Origin: Xiheibacterium sp038325765
GTDB taxonomy: Bacteria > Myxococcota_A > Polyangia > Nannocystales > Nannocystaceae
DNA length: 64,000 nucleotides
NCBI GenBank assembly: GCA_038325765.1
Contig: JBBQJI010000010.1
Location: 1-64,000 of the forward strand
Direction of reading: 5' to 3'
The notes under the pieces are model-generated. The model was not told the DNA's origin, did no database searches, and saw only the letters and a program-made list of their open reading frames with translations. Of the stretch, positions 1-13,120 are shown piece by piece (position 1 is the first letter of the stretch; each line of letters opens with the position of its first letter). Both the position numbers and the translations under genes were made by a program.

Positions 1-40
1 TGCAGCGGAAGACTGATTCAGCGGAACTGAAGGAAAAACC

Positions 41-4225
<4,185 letters not shown>

Positions 4226-4249
4226 GCGAGTCCGTGGCGTGATGCGCGA

Positions 4250-4283
4250 AAAGCCCCGAGCCCCGAGGGGGACTCGGGGCTTT
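4250..4283. terminator. Rho-independent-type hairpin after rpoC
   Basis: An 11-bp perfect stem is formed by AAAGCCCCGAG (4250-4260) and its reverse complement at 4273-4283, with an 12-base loop that can itself fold. The stem is flanked by A residues on the left and T residues on the right, so it can work in both directions. It lies between the convergent rpoC and the DUF1501 gene. The T tract is only three bases long, typical of GC-rich genomes. Confidence 0.8.
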
Positions 4284-4318
4284 CGCGCGTCTGCGGCCCG
4301 GTGAGGTGGGGGTGCGAG

Positions 4319-5593
4319 TCATCCCGCGAGTGGGTCGAAGTCGTCGTCGAGCGCGATCGGGAACATCGCGTCGACGTCGCTGCCGTGGAGGCCGAGCACC
4401 CGTCGCATGCTGCGGTGCACGTGCGCGGGCGTGATGCGGATGCCGCCCGAGGCCGGCGCGCCGGTGCCCGGATCGAGCTCGAGCGCGTTGTGACCGCTGT
4501 CGGTGACGCCGACCATGCGGTTGCCCTCGATGCCCGCGCCCATGGCGATCATGCTGGTGATCGACCAGTGGTCCTTGCCGGCGTTGCCGTTGTAGGACGG
4601 TGTGCGGCCGAAGTCGGAGGTGATGAGCACGACGAGACGATCGGCCACCTCCTGGCGCTCGGCCTCGTCCCACAGGAACTTCACCAGGCCGCACAGCTCG
4701 GTCATGCGGGCGCCGTGGTCGGCGTCGTGGTTGCTGTGGGTGTCGAAGTTGGTGTGGAAGAGGTTGCCCGAGACGCCGACCCTGGCCTTGTAGGCGGCGA
4801 CGACGAGCTGGGCCTGGCGGTGCAGCACGGTGGTGCTGGGCTCGGGCAGGACCTCTTGCAGCCGGGTGAGGCCGTCCGAGCCGAGCCGCGCGGTGGTGAG
4901 GTGGTCCAGCGCGTGGCGGAACCGCGGCAGCGACTGATGCTCGCGCGCCCGCGCGTTGCGCTTGTCGCGGACGAGTCGGATGAGGGCGTGGCCCGTGTCG
5001 GTGTGGTAGGTGCCGGCGGCCTCGTCGGTGGGGTCGATGCGATCGGGGTGCGACAGCTCGGCGAGCCGGTCAGGGTTACCGTTGCGCGTGGGCGCGACGA
5101 GCCCCGAGGTCCGATCGTAGCTGCCGAAGCTGACGAACGACATCGGCCGCTGCGGCGCGGCGTGGCCAGCGATCATCGCCGCGAGCACGGGGTGGCCATC
5201 GCCGAGCCGGCCGCTCGCGCAGTGGCGGCGTCCGGCCTCGTGGGCGTTGGTGCTGGTGTCGACGCCGTTGATGAAGACGGTGCGCTGGTAGTGGGCATCG
5301 AACAGTGCGGCTGCCCCCGCGACCGGCGCGTAACGCAGGTTGCCGGCGGTCAGGATGTCGCCCTCGCCATAGCTGCGGTTGAGAGTGGGCTTGGGGTCGC
5401 AGAGCATCGTCGGATCCCAGCCGCCCGCGGCCTGGATCTGCACGAACAGCGGCCCGTCGTAGTCGTCGTCCTCCATCGCGATGGGACGGTGGGGCGCGCC
5501 GATCTCGGTGGCGTCGGCGCGGCCCAGCAGGGGGGCGCCGGCGATGCCGACACCGGCGACAGAGGCAAGCTCGAGAAAGCGTCGGCGGTCCAT
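4319..5593 (-). CDS. DUF1501 family exported protein
   Basis: This 424-aa protein belongs to the DUF1501 family, relatives of the alkaline phosphatase/sulfatase fold with no settled biochemical function. Seen here are a twin-arginine-like N-terminus (MDRRRFLELAS followed by a hydrophobic stretch), an early AGGWDPTML segment, the late LVVLITSDFGRTPSYNG segment typical of the family, and KDHW shortly after. The ATG at 5593 is preceded by GAGGAG seven bases upstream. It starts 11 bases after the stop of the DUF1592-type gene, so the two are almost certainly co-transcribed. Such pairs are common in myxobacteria and planctomycetes, where they are assumed to act in the periplasm; the substrate is unknown. 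Convergent with rpoC. Confidence 0.88.
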   Translation of the reverse strand: MDRRRFLELASVAGVGIAGAPLLGRADATEIGAPHRPIAMEDDDYDGPLFVQIQAAGGWDPTMLCDPKPTLNRSYGEGDILTAGNLRYAPVAGAAALFDAHYQRTVFINGVDTSTNAHEAGRRHCASGRLGDGHPVLAAMIAGHAAPQRPMSFVSFGSYDRTSGLVAPTRNGNPDRLAELSHPDRIDPTDEAAGTYHTDTGHALIRLVRDKRNARAREHQSLPRFRHALDHLTTARLGSDGLTRLQEVLPEPSTTVLHRQAQLVVAAYKARVGVSGNLFHTNFDTHSNHDADHGARMTELCGLVKFLWDEAERQEVADRLVVLITSDFGRTPSYNGNAGKDHWSITSMIAMGAGIEGNRMVGVTDSGHNALELDPGTGAPASGGIRITPAHVHRSMRRVLGLHGSDVDAMFPIALDDDFDPLAG

Positions 5594-5604
5594 GGCGAAT
5601 CTCC

Positions 5605-7938
5605 TCACTCGTACAAGAAGCGCTGATCGCCCAGCAGGTAGGTGATGACACCCATCCACGCGCGGACGGTGTAGTCGGGGTCGAGGGTGAGCTGCTGCCC
5701 TTCGGGCAGGGCAACGCCCGAGGTGGGGTGCACGGTGGCCTGGCACCGGGAGGTGAGCATCGTGGGCATCGGCGTGACAGGGTCGAGCATGCGGGCTCGC
5801 CCATCGGCGAGCAGCGCCTCGAACAGAGCCACGGTGCGATCGATCTCGATATCGTCGCGCTCGAGCGACTCACCGAGCAGCTGCTGGTGCAGGTGCACCG
5901 CGTTGGCCCGGATCGCGAGGTCGGCGTGCGGATCGCCGGGCACGTCGGTGATCTCGACCAGAGGCAGCAGCAGGCGATCCGCCGCGGGCTTGCCGAAGTC
6001 GTAGGCGGTGACGTTGCACGCCACCTCGTTGGCCATGCGGTCGGCAATGTTCGCCATCACGCCGTTCATCTCGGTCAACCGCTGGGTCGCCGACGCCGAG
6101 TCGATGCCGCCATAGAAGAAGCGATAGAAGTCGGCGGACAAGAGCGCGCTGGTGCCGTCCTTGCGCCACGGGATGCCAGTGGTCGCGATGATGCGGCGGT
6201 GCAGTAGTTCGGGGGTGAGCACCCGGGCGGTGCCCATGTCGAGCAGCTCCGAGGTGCGATAGTAGGAGATCGGCACATCGGTGCCGCGGGCGCGGAACCA
6301 TTCGGTCTTCACCAGCGCCTTGATCACCACGCGAAGCTCGTAGTTGCTGGCGACGAACGCGTCGGCGATCTCGCCGAAGGTGTGCTCCTGGGCCTCGTAG
6401 GCGCGGATCCGCTGCAGGTAGTCGGGCGCGGCCTCGTCGATCGGCTCGGTCAGCGGCTCTTGCCCGGTGAGGCCCGTGAACATGGTGTGGACGACCGCCA
6501 CCGCGAAGCGCCGGTCCTGCACCAGCCAGGGCGTCAGCCACTGCAGGGCGCGGTCGCTCTGGTCGAAGGGGATCTGCAGATCGCCCAGGCCCGGCGGCCG
6601 CATGTCGGCGAACCATCCCGCGCCGCTCGGCCGGTAGCGGCCGGTGGCGTCGAAGCCCTGGAACGCGCCCGCGATCGGATCGACGTTGTCGTGGCAGACA
6701 CTGCAGTTGGGGTTGTACAGCGTGGGGTTGAAGTCATCGACCTCGGTGATGTCGACCGGTCGCACCGCGAGCCGCATCACGTCGGTGGCCAAGAAGAAGT
6801 CGAACAGCACGCGCGATCGCTCGCGGTTGCGGTTGGTGTCCGTGGTCGGATAGCGGTTGAGGAAGGCCGACGTCGTGAGCAGGCCGGCGTGGGGGAAGTC
6901 GGGGAACTGGATCGGGATCCACTCGCCCGCATCGTTCGGGTCGACGAAACGATCCATCGCGACGCCGTACGAGCGCGCCGAGTACGGGTTGGCCAGGGTG
7001 TAGTTCGCGGTGAGGATGTGCGAGAACGGCTCGTCGTTGCGCACGATCCAGTCGATGAGCATGAGCGGCTCACGGGCGATCGCGTCGTTGGTGAGGTTGA
7101 GCGCCGCGGCGACCTGGTCCTCCGGGAGATCGTCGAACCAGCGGACGTCGGGGAACTTGGCGGAGTCGACCGTGTCGATGGCGTCGTCACCGACGAGATA
7201 CGCGTCGGTGTGCAACACGTCGTTGTAGATCTCGATCAGGCGGGCGAAAAACCCCTCTTCGTGGGTGACCAGATCGAGGACCTCGTCGAGGCCGTCCCAG
7301 CCCGCGGACTCGACCGCGGCGAGCTCCAGGGCGGTGGGCAGGCGTCCGGCGAGCAGGAACACGGCCTTGCGCGTGGTCTCGGCCTCGTCCAGCAGCGCGA
7401 GGTCGGCATAGAACGCACGGATGTCGCCGTCGTCGACGCAGTGCACCGGCGCCTTGCTGCGCTCCACCAGCTCGGCGAGCGCGTCCCACTCGGGGCCCTC
7501 GGATGCGATCTGCGCGCCGCCTTCGTGCTCGACCAGGGCGCTGGGCTTGAGCAGCAGCAGCGACGTGCCGTCGATCTCGAGCCGCGCGAGGTTCTCGACC
7601 GTTTGCCGGTTGACCTGCAGGTAGCCGGGGTAGTCGGTCCCCTGCAGCACGAGGTCGCTGGCCTTGGCCGCGCCCGCGGGGTTGTGGCAGGCGAAGCACT
7701 TCTGCTTGAGCAGCGGCGTCCACACCTGCTCGAGGAAGTAGTCGTCGATGTCGACGCACGCCACGGGTGCGCCGAGCTCGGGCGCACCCGTGCCCTCGGA
7801 TTCGTCGTCGTCGTCGTCGGCCTCCGCGGCGTCGTCGCGGGCCGAGTCGTCTTGGCAGGCCGAGGCGGGCAGCGTGAGCAGGCCGAGCGCGAGCACGGCC
7901 TGCACGCGCTGACGCCGAGTTGCGTCGCGGTGCAGCAT
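5605..7938 (-). CDS. DUF1592/DUF1588-type cytochrome-like lipoprotein
   Basis: A 777-aa exported protein. The start at 7938 gives a lipoprotein signal ending in LPASAC (Cys28), followed by an acidic Asp/Glu linker. Two CxxCH haem-binding motifs are visible: CFACH at residues 81-85, in a planctomycete-cytochrome-like segment, and CSVCH near residue 408 in an NCSVCHDNVDP context that is diagnostic for the DUF1588/DUF1592 group. The combination suggests a c-type cytochrome-like periplasmic protein anchored to a membrane. It is the first gene of a pair with the DUF1501 protein. An in-frame upstream extension to 8061 is possible but lacks a signal peptide at its N-terminus, so the shorter start is preferred. 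The reaction is not known. Confidence 0.85.
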   Translation of the reverse strand: MLHRDATRRQRVQAVLALGLLTLPASACQDDSARDDAAEADDDDDESEGTGAPELGAPVACVDIDDYFLEQVWTPLLKQKCFACHNPAGAAKASDLVLQGTDYPGYLQVNRQTVENLARLEIDGTSLLLLKPSALVEHEGGAQIASEGPEWDALAELVERSKAPVHCVDDGDIRAFYADLALLDEAETTRKAVFLLAGRLPTALELAAVESAGWDGLDEVLDLVTHEEGFFARLIEIYNDVLHTDAYLVGDDAIDTVDSAKFPDVRWFDDLPEDQVAAALNLTNDAIAREPLMLIDWIVRNDEPFSHILTANYTLANPYSARSYGVAMDRFVDPNDAGEWIPIQFPDFPHAGLLTTSAFLNRYPTTDTNRNRERSRVLFDFFLATDVMRLAVRPVDITEVDDFNPTLYNPNCSVCHDNVDPIAGAFQGFDATGRYRPSGAGWFADMRPPGLGDLQIPFDQSDRALQWLTPWLVQDRRFAVAVVHTMFTGLTGQEPLTEPIDEAAPDYLQRIRAYEAQEHTFGEIADAFVASNYELRVVIKALVKTEWFRARGTDVPISYYRTSELLDMGTARVLTPELLHRRIIATTGIPWRKDGTSALLSADFYRFFYGGIDSASATQRLTEMNGVMANIADRMANEVACNVTAYDFGKPAADRLLLPLVEITDVPGDPHADLAIRANAVHLHQQLLGESLERDDIEIDRTVALFEALLADGRARMLDPVTPMPTMLTSRCQATVHPTSGVALPEGQQLTLDPDYTVRAWMGVITYLLGDQRFLYE

Positions 7939-8117
7939 TGGATGTTCCGCCACCGCACCCTGATGGCGCGATGCCTCCCTCTTCACCAAGCGAGACGACG
8001 TGGCCCGCGATCCGGCGCGCGATACTCCGCGAAATTCTCGCGGACCAGGCGTGAAACCCATCTACGACGCATGCCGGTGGACAGCGTCGATGGCGCGGAG
8101 CACTGACCGACCGCCGT

Positions 8118-10988
8118 TCACGTCTCGCGGCCGCGCAGGCGATCGACGACGACGATCAGGGCCGGCAGCAGCAACACCGAGGTGGTGAAGACCACGAGGA
8201 CCCCGACGACAGCGACCCACGCCAGCGACTGCAGGCCGCGGTGGTTGGCGAACAGGATCGCCGCGAAGCCGCAGATCGTCGTCCACGCGGTCATCATCAC
8301 CGCGCCGCCGGTCTCGCGCACGGCCAGGGCGAGGCCGCCGCGGCCCTCCTCGCGGTAGCGGGCGAGGATGTGCAGCGCCGCGTCCTCGCCCATGCCGACC
8401 AGCAGTGGCAGCGCGATGACGTTGAAGAAATTCAGCTTCCAGCCCAGCACGTACATGACGCCGAGCAGCGACGACAGCGCGAAGGGCACCATGACCGCCG
8501 CTGCCACGCCCGCCGACAACGATCGGAACGTCGCGATCGACGTCACGAGCATCACGCAGAACGACAGCAAGATGACCTTGGGCCCGTCGGCGCGGATGGC
8601 CTCGTAGACCTCGGGGATGACGAAGAAATCGGCGGCGAATTCGACCTCGCCGCTGGGCGTGTCGATGTTGCGGTACGCGTCGTGGATGCGCTTGACGTTG
8701 ACGTAGTCGGTCTTGGAGCCGCGGGTCCACACCACCACGAAGCGGCCCAGGCGACCCTTGGCGTCGGCGAACTGGGCGCGCACCCAGCCTGGCAGGGTCT
8801 CGGCGGTGATGGGCTCGGTGACGGCGAGATAGCCGTACCACGCGTCGATGTCCTGGCGCGTGGCCTCGGTGATCGAGCCGCGCTTGGCGTCGATACGGCG
8901 GCGGATGTCGGCGATGACGGCGAGCTTGGCGGCCTGGTCCTCGGGGATGAACGCGAACATCGAGGTGACGTCGTTCATCAGCGCCGCGAGATCGGCGATG
9001 CGCTCGGGCGTGTAGCCCGACAGCAGCGCCAGGGTCGCCGCCGCGATGCGGGGCCGCGCCACGACCTCGCGCTCGAGCGCGACGAAGGTGGGATCCTCGA
9101 GGTCGGGATCGCCGAAGGCGTCGATCTCGTCCTCGGCGTCGGGTCCGTCGTCCTTGGCCGCGGCTCCGGCGGGCGCCCCGGCGGGATCGGCATCCCAGTC
9201 GTCGTTGGCCTCGGAAGGCGCGTCCCAGTCGTCGTCGCGCGGCGCCGCGGCGCCTCGTGCCGCAGGCACCGGGGCGGCCTCGTCGGGCGGCACCGGCCAT
9301 GGTGCACGCGGCACCGGTGCGGCGAGGGCAACGGCGTCGAAGGCCGCGGCCTCCGCGGGGGTGAGGCTGCGCAGCGCGTCGAGCTGGCGATAGATGGACT
9401 CGGCCTGGGTGGCGTCGCGGCCGACCGCGACCGCGGGCGCCACGGTGCGCGCGGGGCCGATCGCGTCGCGGTAGCCGATGGTCGGTGGCGCGCTCTTCTT
9501 GACCGGACCGAGCTCGTCGAAGTCGTACTCGAACTCGAGCTCGGGCGCGTGCACCACCGAGTAGGCGACCCAGCTCACGGCAGCCACGACGACGACGAGG
9601 GCGGCGGCGAGCCAGCGCGGGTTGTGGCCGTCGACGCGCATCGCGGCGCTGCGACGCGGGCGCGTCTTGGGGTCCCATGGGCGCACGCGATCGAGCAGGA
9701 CGATCATCGCCGGCATCACCACCGCGGCGGCTCCGAGCGCCGCGAATACGCCGGTGGCCGCGACCACGCCGAACTGCGCGAAGCCCTGGAAGTCGGCGAC
9801 AGCGAGCATGCCGAAGCCCAGGGCGGTGCTCGTGCCGCCGAACACCGTGGCGCGGGCCGTGGTCGACAGCATCACCTCGAGGGCCGCGGGTCGATCGAGC
9901 CCGCGCACGCGTTCGTCGCGATAGCGCGCCAGCAGGACGATGGCGAAGTCGATCCCGAGCCCGAGCAGGATCGCAAAGATGAAGGCGCTGACGAGGTTGA
10001 GGAACCCGTACACCAACGCCGCGAACGCCAGCGAGATCACCACCGCGCCGACCAGCGGCACGAAGACGACGAGCGCGGCGCGAAGGCTGCGGAAGTACAA
10101 GGCGATGCTCGCGACGAGCACCAGCAGCGACGCCGACGAGCCGCCGATGACCTCGCCCTGGAAGGACTTCACGCGCTTGTCGATCGTCGAGTACGAACCC
10201 TCGAAGCGTACGTCGAGATCGGGGTGGAACGAGCTCGGGTCGAGCTCGTCGATGATCGCGCGGATCGATACCTGCAGGGCACGGGCGAACTCGACGTCGG
10301 TGGGCGGCGCACGGGGGCGCACGCGCATCGCCATCAGCCGGCCGAGGTCGGTCTCGTAGTACTCGGCGAACTCGTCGGTGGCACCGTAGCGGGCCTCGAT
10401 CTCCTCGCGGGTGAGGCCAAGGGCCTGCTCGGCCGGAGCGCCGGCGGTCTTGGCATCGAGCAGCGAGAAGCCGCCGAATGCCTGGGCGCGGACCTCGTCG
10501 CGGATGCGCAGGATCACCTTGCGCCGTAGCTCCAGCAGATCGCCCAGATCCGCGTACAGCAGCGCGTGGTGCTCGAAGAAGGCGCGGTCGCGGCGGAAGA
10601 TGGCGAAACGCAGATCGGGGTGATCGGCGAGGCGTTGCTCCAGCGCGACGCCGAACGCGATGTTGGCGTCGCGCGAGGGCCCGTGGATCGACAGATAGAG
10701 GTCGGCCTGGTTGCCGATCTCGTCCCCGAGCCGGTCGATGCCGGTGACGCTGGGGAAGTCGTCGGGCAGCAGGCGGCGCAGCTCCTGGTCGATCCGCAGC
10801 CGCGACGCCACGACGCCGCACAGGCCGACCAGCACCAGGAACACGGCGACGACGAGCCCGGCGCGGCGCTCGAGCAGGCCGGTCAGGCGGGTCGCGAGCG
10901 GGCGGACGCGCGTCGGTGGTTTGGGTGTCGCCGCCTGGGGCTCGTGCTGCGCACGGGGAGCGTCACCGCCAGGCGGGATATCGGACAC
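8118..10988 (-). CDS. RND superfamily (MMPL-type) transporter
   Basis: A 956-aa inner-membrane protein of the RND/MMPL superfamily, resembling hopanoid-transporter-like HpnN proteins. It shows the twofold layout of the family: a first transmembrane helix near residues 45-65, a periplasmic domain, a block of helices with the SAFIFAILLGLGIDFAIVLLARY signature region, a second periplasmic domain, and a final helix block with LLVGMGEDAALHILARY. The second periplasmic loop contains an unusual Asp/Ala/Pro-rich linker around residues 555-615. Such proteins move lipids or other hydrophobic molecules using the proton gradient. Substrate cannot be read from sequence. It stands alone, 179 bases upstream of the DUF1592-type gene. 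Confidence 0.87.
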   Translation of the reverse strand: MSDIPPGGDAPRAQHEPQAATPKPPTRVRPLATRLTGLLERRAGLVVAVFLVLVGLCGVVASRLRIDQELRRLLPDDFPSVTGIDRLGDEIGNQADLYLSIHGPSRDANIAFGVALEQRLADHPDLRFAIFRRDRAFFEHHALLYADLGDLLELRRKVILRIRDEVRAQAFGGFSLLDAKTAGAPAEQALGLTREEIEARYGATDEFAEYYETDLGRLMAMRVRPRAPPTDVEFARALQVSIRAIIDELDPSSFHPDLDVRFEGSYSTIDKRVKSFQGEVIGGSSASLLVLVASIALYFRSLRAALVVFVPLVGAVVISLAFAALVYGFLNLVSAFIFAILLGLGIDFAIVLLARYRDERVRGLDRPAALEVMLSTTARATVFGGTSTALGFGMLAVADFQGFAQFGVVAATGVFAALGAAAVVMPAMIVLLDRVRPWDPKTRPRRSAAMRVDGHNPRWLAAALVVVVAAVSWVAYSVVHAPELEFEYDFDELGPVKKSAPPTIGYRDAIGPARTVAPAVAVGRDATQAESIYRQLDALRSLTPAEAAAFDAVALAAPVPRAPWPVPPDEAAPVPAARGAAAPRDDDWDAPSEANDDWDADPAGAPAGAAAKDDGPDAEDEIDAFGDPDLEDPTFVALEREVVARPRIAAATLALLSGYTPERIADLAALMNDVTSMFAFIPEDQAAKLAVIADIRRRIDAKRGSITEATRQDIDAWYGYLAVTEPITAETLPGWVRAQFADAKGRLGRFVVVWTRGSKTDYVNVKRIHDAYRNIDTPSGEVEFAADFFVIPEVYEAIRADGPKVILLSFCVMLVTSIATFRSLSAGVAAAVMVPFALSSLLGVMYVLGWKLNFFNVIALPLLVGMGEDAALHILARYREEGRGGLALAVRETGGAVMMTAWTTICGFAAILFANHRGLQSLAWVAVVGVLVVFTTSVLLLPALIVVVDRLRGRET

Positions 10989-11057
10989 GCGCGGCGAGTA
11001 TGTGCGCGGCGCGGCGGCGCGACAACACGGGCCACCCGATCGCGCGCGCCGGTGTGA

Positions 11058-11855
11058 TCAGGTCAACAGCCGCGCGATCCAGCGACCGAGCCAACCGACC
11101 ACCGAGACTTCGAGCGGGGAGCTGATTCCGTCGATCGTTCCATAGCCACCGCCGCTCGCCCGGGCATGGAGCGCCGCCGACTCGGCATTGCGGAGCTGGC
11201 GCGTGCGCTCCTCGTCGGCGCGTCGCGTCGCGAGCATCAGCCCGCCGGTGCGCACGAACGTGAGCACGTCCTCGAGCTCGCCGGTGTCGAAGAACGAGCC
11301 GCAGCGACACTCGTCGACGAGCACACCCGAACAGCCACCGAAGTTCTTCCGCGCCATCATCTGCGTGCAGCTCGGGCAGATGCGGTAGCGGATCGCGGCA
11401 CTCAGCGTGCCGGTCGGCAGCTGGCGCCGCGCGACCTGGCGCTCGGGTGTGTGACCGAGCCCGCGTGCGCGCGCCGCCGCGTCGTCGATGAGGGCGTTTC
11501 GGGTCTCGGTCGGCAGCCACACGCCGCCGCAGTCGCGGCAGGCGGCGATGGGGTGGCCGGCGGGGCGCGCCTCGGTCGGCGCGAGGCCCCAGCCGTCGAG
11601 GGCCCGATCGCACGCGGGACACGGGCCGGGGGCGGGCAGGCCATCGGTCATCGCCAGGCCGAAGCCGCAGTCGCCGCAGAAGCTCGAGGTGCGGGGTTGG
11701 GCCGCGCCGCACCCGGAGCACCGCACCGTCTGGCGTGGATCGGGCAGGCCGAGGGCGACGAGCGGTCCATCACAGAAGCGGCACGCCGTGGCCCGGCCAT
11801 CGGGGTTGGGACCGCCGCAGGTGGGGCAGTATCGGGGGCGCGCGGGGTGCTGCAT
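11058..11855 (-). CDS. multi-zinc-ribbon protein (TFIIB-type zinc finger)
   Basis: A 265-aa protein beginning at the ATG at 11855, which places a CPTCGG ribbon directly at the N-terminus and has GGAG five bases upstream. At least four zinc-knuckle units can be seen: CPTCGG...CRFC, CSGCG...CGDC, CPAC...CRDCGGVWLP and CPSC...CRCGSFFDTGELE. The last two match the TFIIB-like zinc-ribbon family, in which the GGVWLD/GELE pattern is typical. The role of these proteins is unknown; protein or nucleic-acid binding is likely. A longer reading frame to 12056 exists but would overlap the rpsL promoter region. It is transcribed divergently from rpsL. Confidence 0.75.
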   Translation of the reverse strand: MQHPARPRYCPTCGGPNPDGRATACRFCDGPLVALGLPDPRQTVRCSGCGAAQPRTSSFCGDCGFGLAMTDGLPAPGPCPACDRALDGWGLAPTEARPAGHPIAACRDCGGVWLPTETRNALIDDAAARARGLGHTPERQVARRQLPTGTLSAAIRYRICPSCTQMMARKNFGGCSGVLVDECRCGSFFDTGELEDVLTFVRTGGLMLATRRADEERTRQLRNAESAALHARASGGGYGTIDGISSPLEVSVVGWLGRWIARLLT

Positions 11856-12091
11856 CGGGTCTCCAACACCGTAGCGGCGGGGGCCATTGCCCGGTGCAAC
11901 TGGCGCTGGGGCGGCCTTTGGCCGGCTTTGGTGGGTGCACCGGGGCTGCGCCCGCCCGCGCGTGGGGGCCGGGGTCGCTCGCCGGCCCAGCGCTGGGGTC
12001 CGGTCGATTCCGCGAGACGCGCCGATTGTGATCGCGGTACATGGCGACTCGCCCAAAGGCGCGAAGGCGTGCGACGACCCCGGCCGCCGGG
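11856..12091. other. intergenic region upstream of rpsL, no gene seen
   Basis: This stretch separates the divergent zinc-ribbon gene and rpsL. Open frames cross it on both strands, but none has recognisable protein content. Apart from the rpsL promoter just to its right I see no tRNA, riboswitch or repeat. A TACGGT hexamer on the minus strand (11868-11873) may be the -10 box of the zinc-ribbon gene. Confidence 0.5.
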
Positions 12092-12119
12092 TTGATCCCG
12101 ACCCCGATCTGTCTATACT
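12092..12119 (+). promoter_or_regulatory. rpsL promoter, sigma-70 type
   Basis: TTGATC (12092-12097) and TATACT (12114-12119) are separated by 16 bases; they match the consensus -35 and -10 boxes at 4/6 and 5/6 positions. Transcription would begin near 12126, giving a leader of about 53 bases before the rpsL ATG. This agrees with rpsL-rpsG having its own promoter instead of reading through from rpoC. Confidence 0.65.
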
Positions 12120-12178
12120 CGCCGCCCGCCCGGGGTCCCCCCCGGTCTTTTTCGACCCATCGCTCTGCGCAGTTCATC

Positions 12179-12550
12179 ATGCCCACGATCCAGCAGCTCG
12201 TCCGCAAGGGACGCACGCAACAAATCTCGAAGAAGACGGCGCCCGCACTCAAGGAGTGCCCGCAGCGCCGCGGTGTGTGCACCCGCGTCTACACGGTGAC
12301 CCCGAAGAAGCCGAACTCCGCCTTGCGCAAGGTCGCCCGCGTGCGCCTCACCAACGGCATGGAAGTGACGAGCTACATCCCGGGCGAGGGCCACAACCTC
12401 CAAGAGCACTCGATGGTCCTCATCCGCGGTGGTCGCGTGAAGGATCTCCCGGGCGTTCGCTACCACATCGTTCGAGGCACGCTCGATACCACCGGCGTCT
12501 CCGGTCGTCGTCAGCGGCGCTCGAAGTACGGCACCAAGCGGCCGAAGTGA
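12179..12550 (+). CDS. rpsL: 30S ribosomal protein S12
   Basis: The protein is 123 aa, the normal S12 length, and acts at the decoding centre of the small subunit. The conserved TPKKPNSALRK and GGRVKDLPGVRYH segments are intact, with Lys43 and Lys88, the positions at which streptomycin-resistance changes occur, in the wild-type state. The ATG at 12179 gives the standard MPTIQQLVRKG start; no clear Shine-Dalgarno sequence precedes it. rpsG follows after 26 bases. Unusually, rpoC is not the upstream neighbour: about 8 kb of opposite-strand genes lies between. Confidence 0.99.
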   Translation: MPTIQQLVRKGRTQQISKKTAPALKECPQRRGVCTRVYTVTPKKPNSALRKVARVRLTNGMEVTSYIPGEGHNLQEHSMVLIRGGRVKDLPGVRYHIVRGTLDTTGVSGRRQRRSKYGTKRPK

Positions 12551-12576
12551 TCGGGAACGGATAGGAAGACGAAGTC

Positions 12577-13065
12577 ATGTCGCGCAAGAAGGTCAACCGC
12601 AAGCCGCGTCCCGCCCTCGATGTCCGCTACACCGATCACCCGACCGACGTGAACCGTCAAGTCGCGCGATTCGTGAACGGCATCATGTATCAGGGCAAGA
12701 AGTCGATCGCCGAGAAGATCGTCTTCGGTGCGTTCGAGATCATCAGCGAGCGCACCAAGGACGATCCGATCAAGGTCTTCGAGAAGGCGGTGGCGAACAC
12801 CCGCCCGCGTCTCGAGGTCCGCGCCCGTCGCGTCGGTGGTTCCAACTACCAGGTGCCCGTCGAGGTCCGCCCCGAGCGCAGCCAGGCCCTGGCCTACCGC
12901 TGGCTCATCGGCGCCTCGCGTGCCCGCCCCGAGAAGACCATGCGCGAGCGCCTCGCCAACGAGATGCTGGATGCCGCCAACAACCGCGGCACCGCGGTGA
13001 AGAAGCGCGAAGATATCCACAAGATGGCCGAGGCCAACAAGGCCTTCGCGCACTATCGCTGGTAG
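12577..13065 (+). CDS. rpsG: 30S ribosomal protein S7
   Basis: The protein is 162 aa, slightly longer than the usual 156, and is the primary 16S rRNA binder that nucleates the head of the small subunit. The core RQVARFVNGIMYQGKKSIAE and GGSNYQVPVEVRPERSQALA blocks are intact. An AGGAAG sequence lies about eight bases upstream of the ATG. In most bacteria fusA and tuf follow; here the stop codon is followed within two bases by a short tandem repeat and then an opposite-strand gene, so the str operon ends at rpsG. Confidence 0.99.
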   Translation: MSRKKVNRKPRPALDVRYTDHPTDVNRQVARFVNGIMYQGKKSIAEKIVFGAFEIISERTKDDPIKVFEKAVANTRPRLEVRARRVGGSNYQVPVEVRPERSQALAYRWLIGASRARPEKTMRERLANEMLDAANNRGTAVKKREDIHKMAEANKAFAHYRW

Positions 13066-13067
13066 TG

Positions 13068-13103
13068 GCGCTGCCAGTCGCGCTGCCAGTCGCGCTGCCA
13101 GTC
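13068..13103 (+). repeat. three tandem 12-bp repeats after rpsG
   Basis: The unit GCGCTGCCAGTC is repeated three times without error, beginning two bases after the rpsG stop codon and followed by a degenerate part copy. It lies between the convergent rpsG and MurG-like genes. It does not form an obvious terminator hairpin. Confidence 0.9.
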
Positions 13104-13120
13104 GTGCCGGCGTCGGGCTG

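Noticed and set aside
12041..12178. N-terminal extension of rpsL
   Set aside because: The frame is open upstream, but S12 proteins begin with MPTIQQLV, and the extension would cover the promoter.
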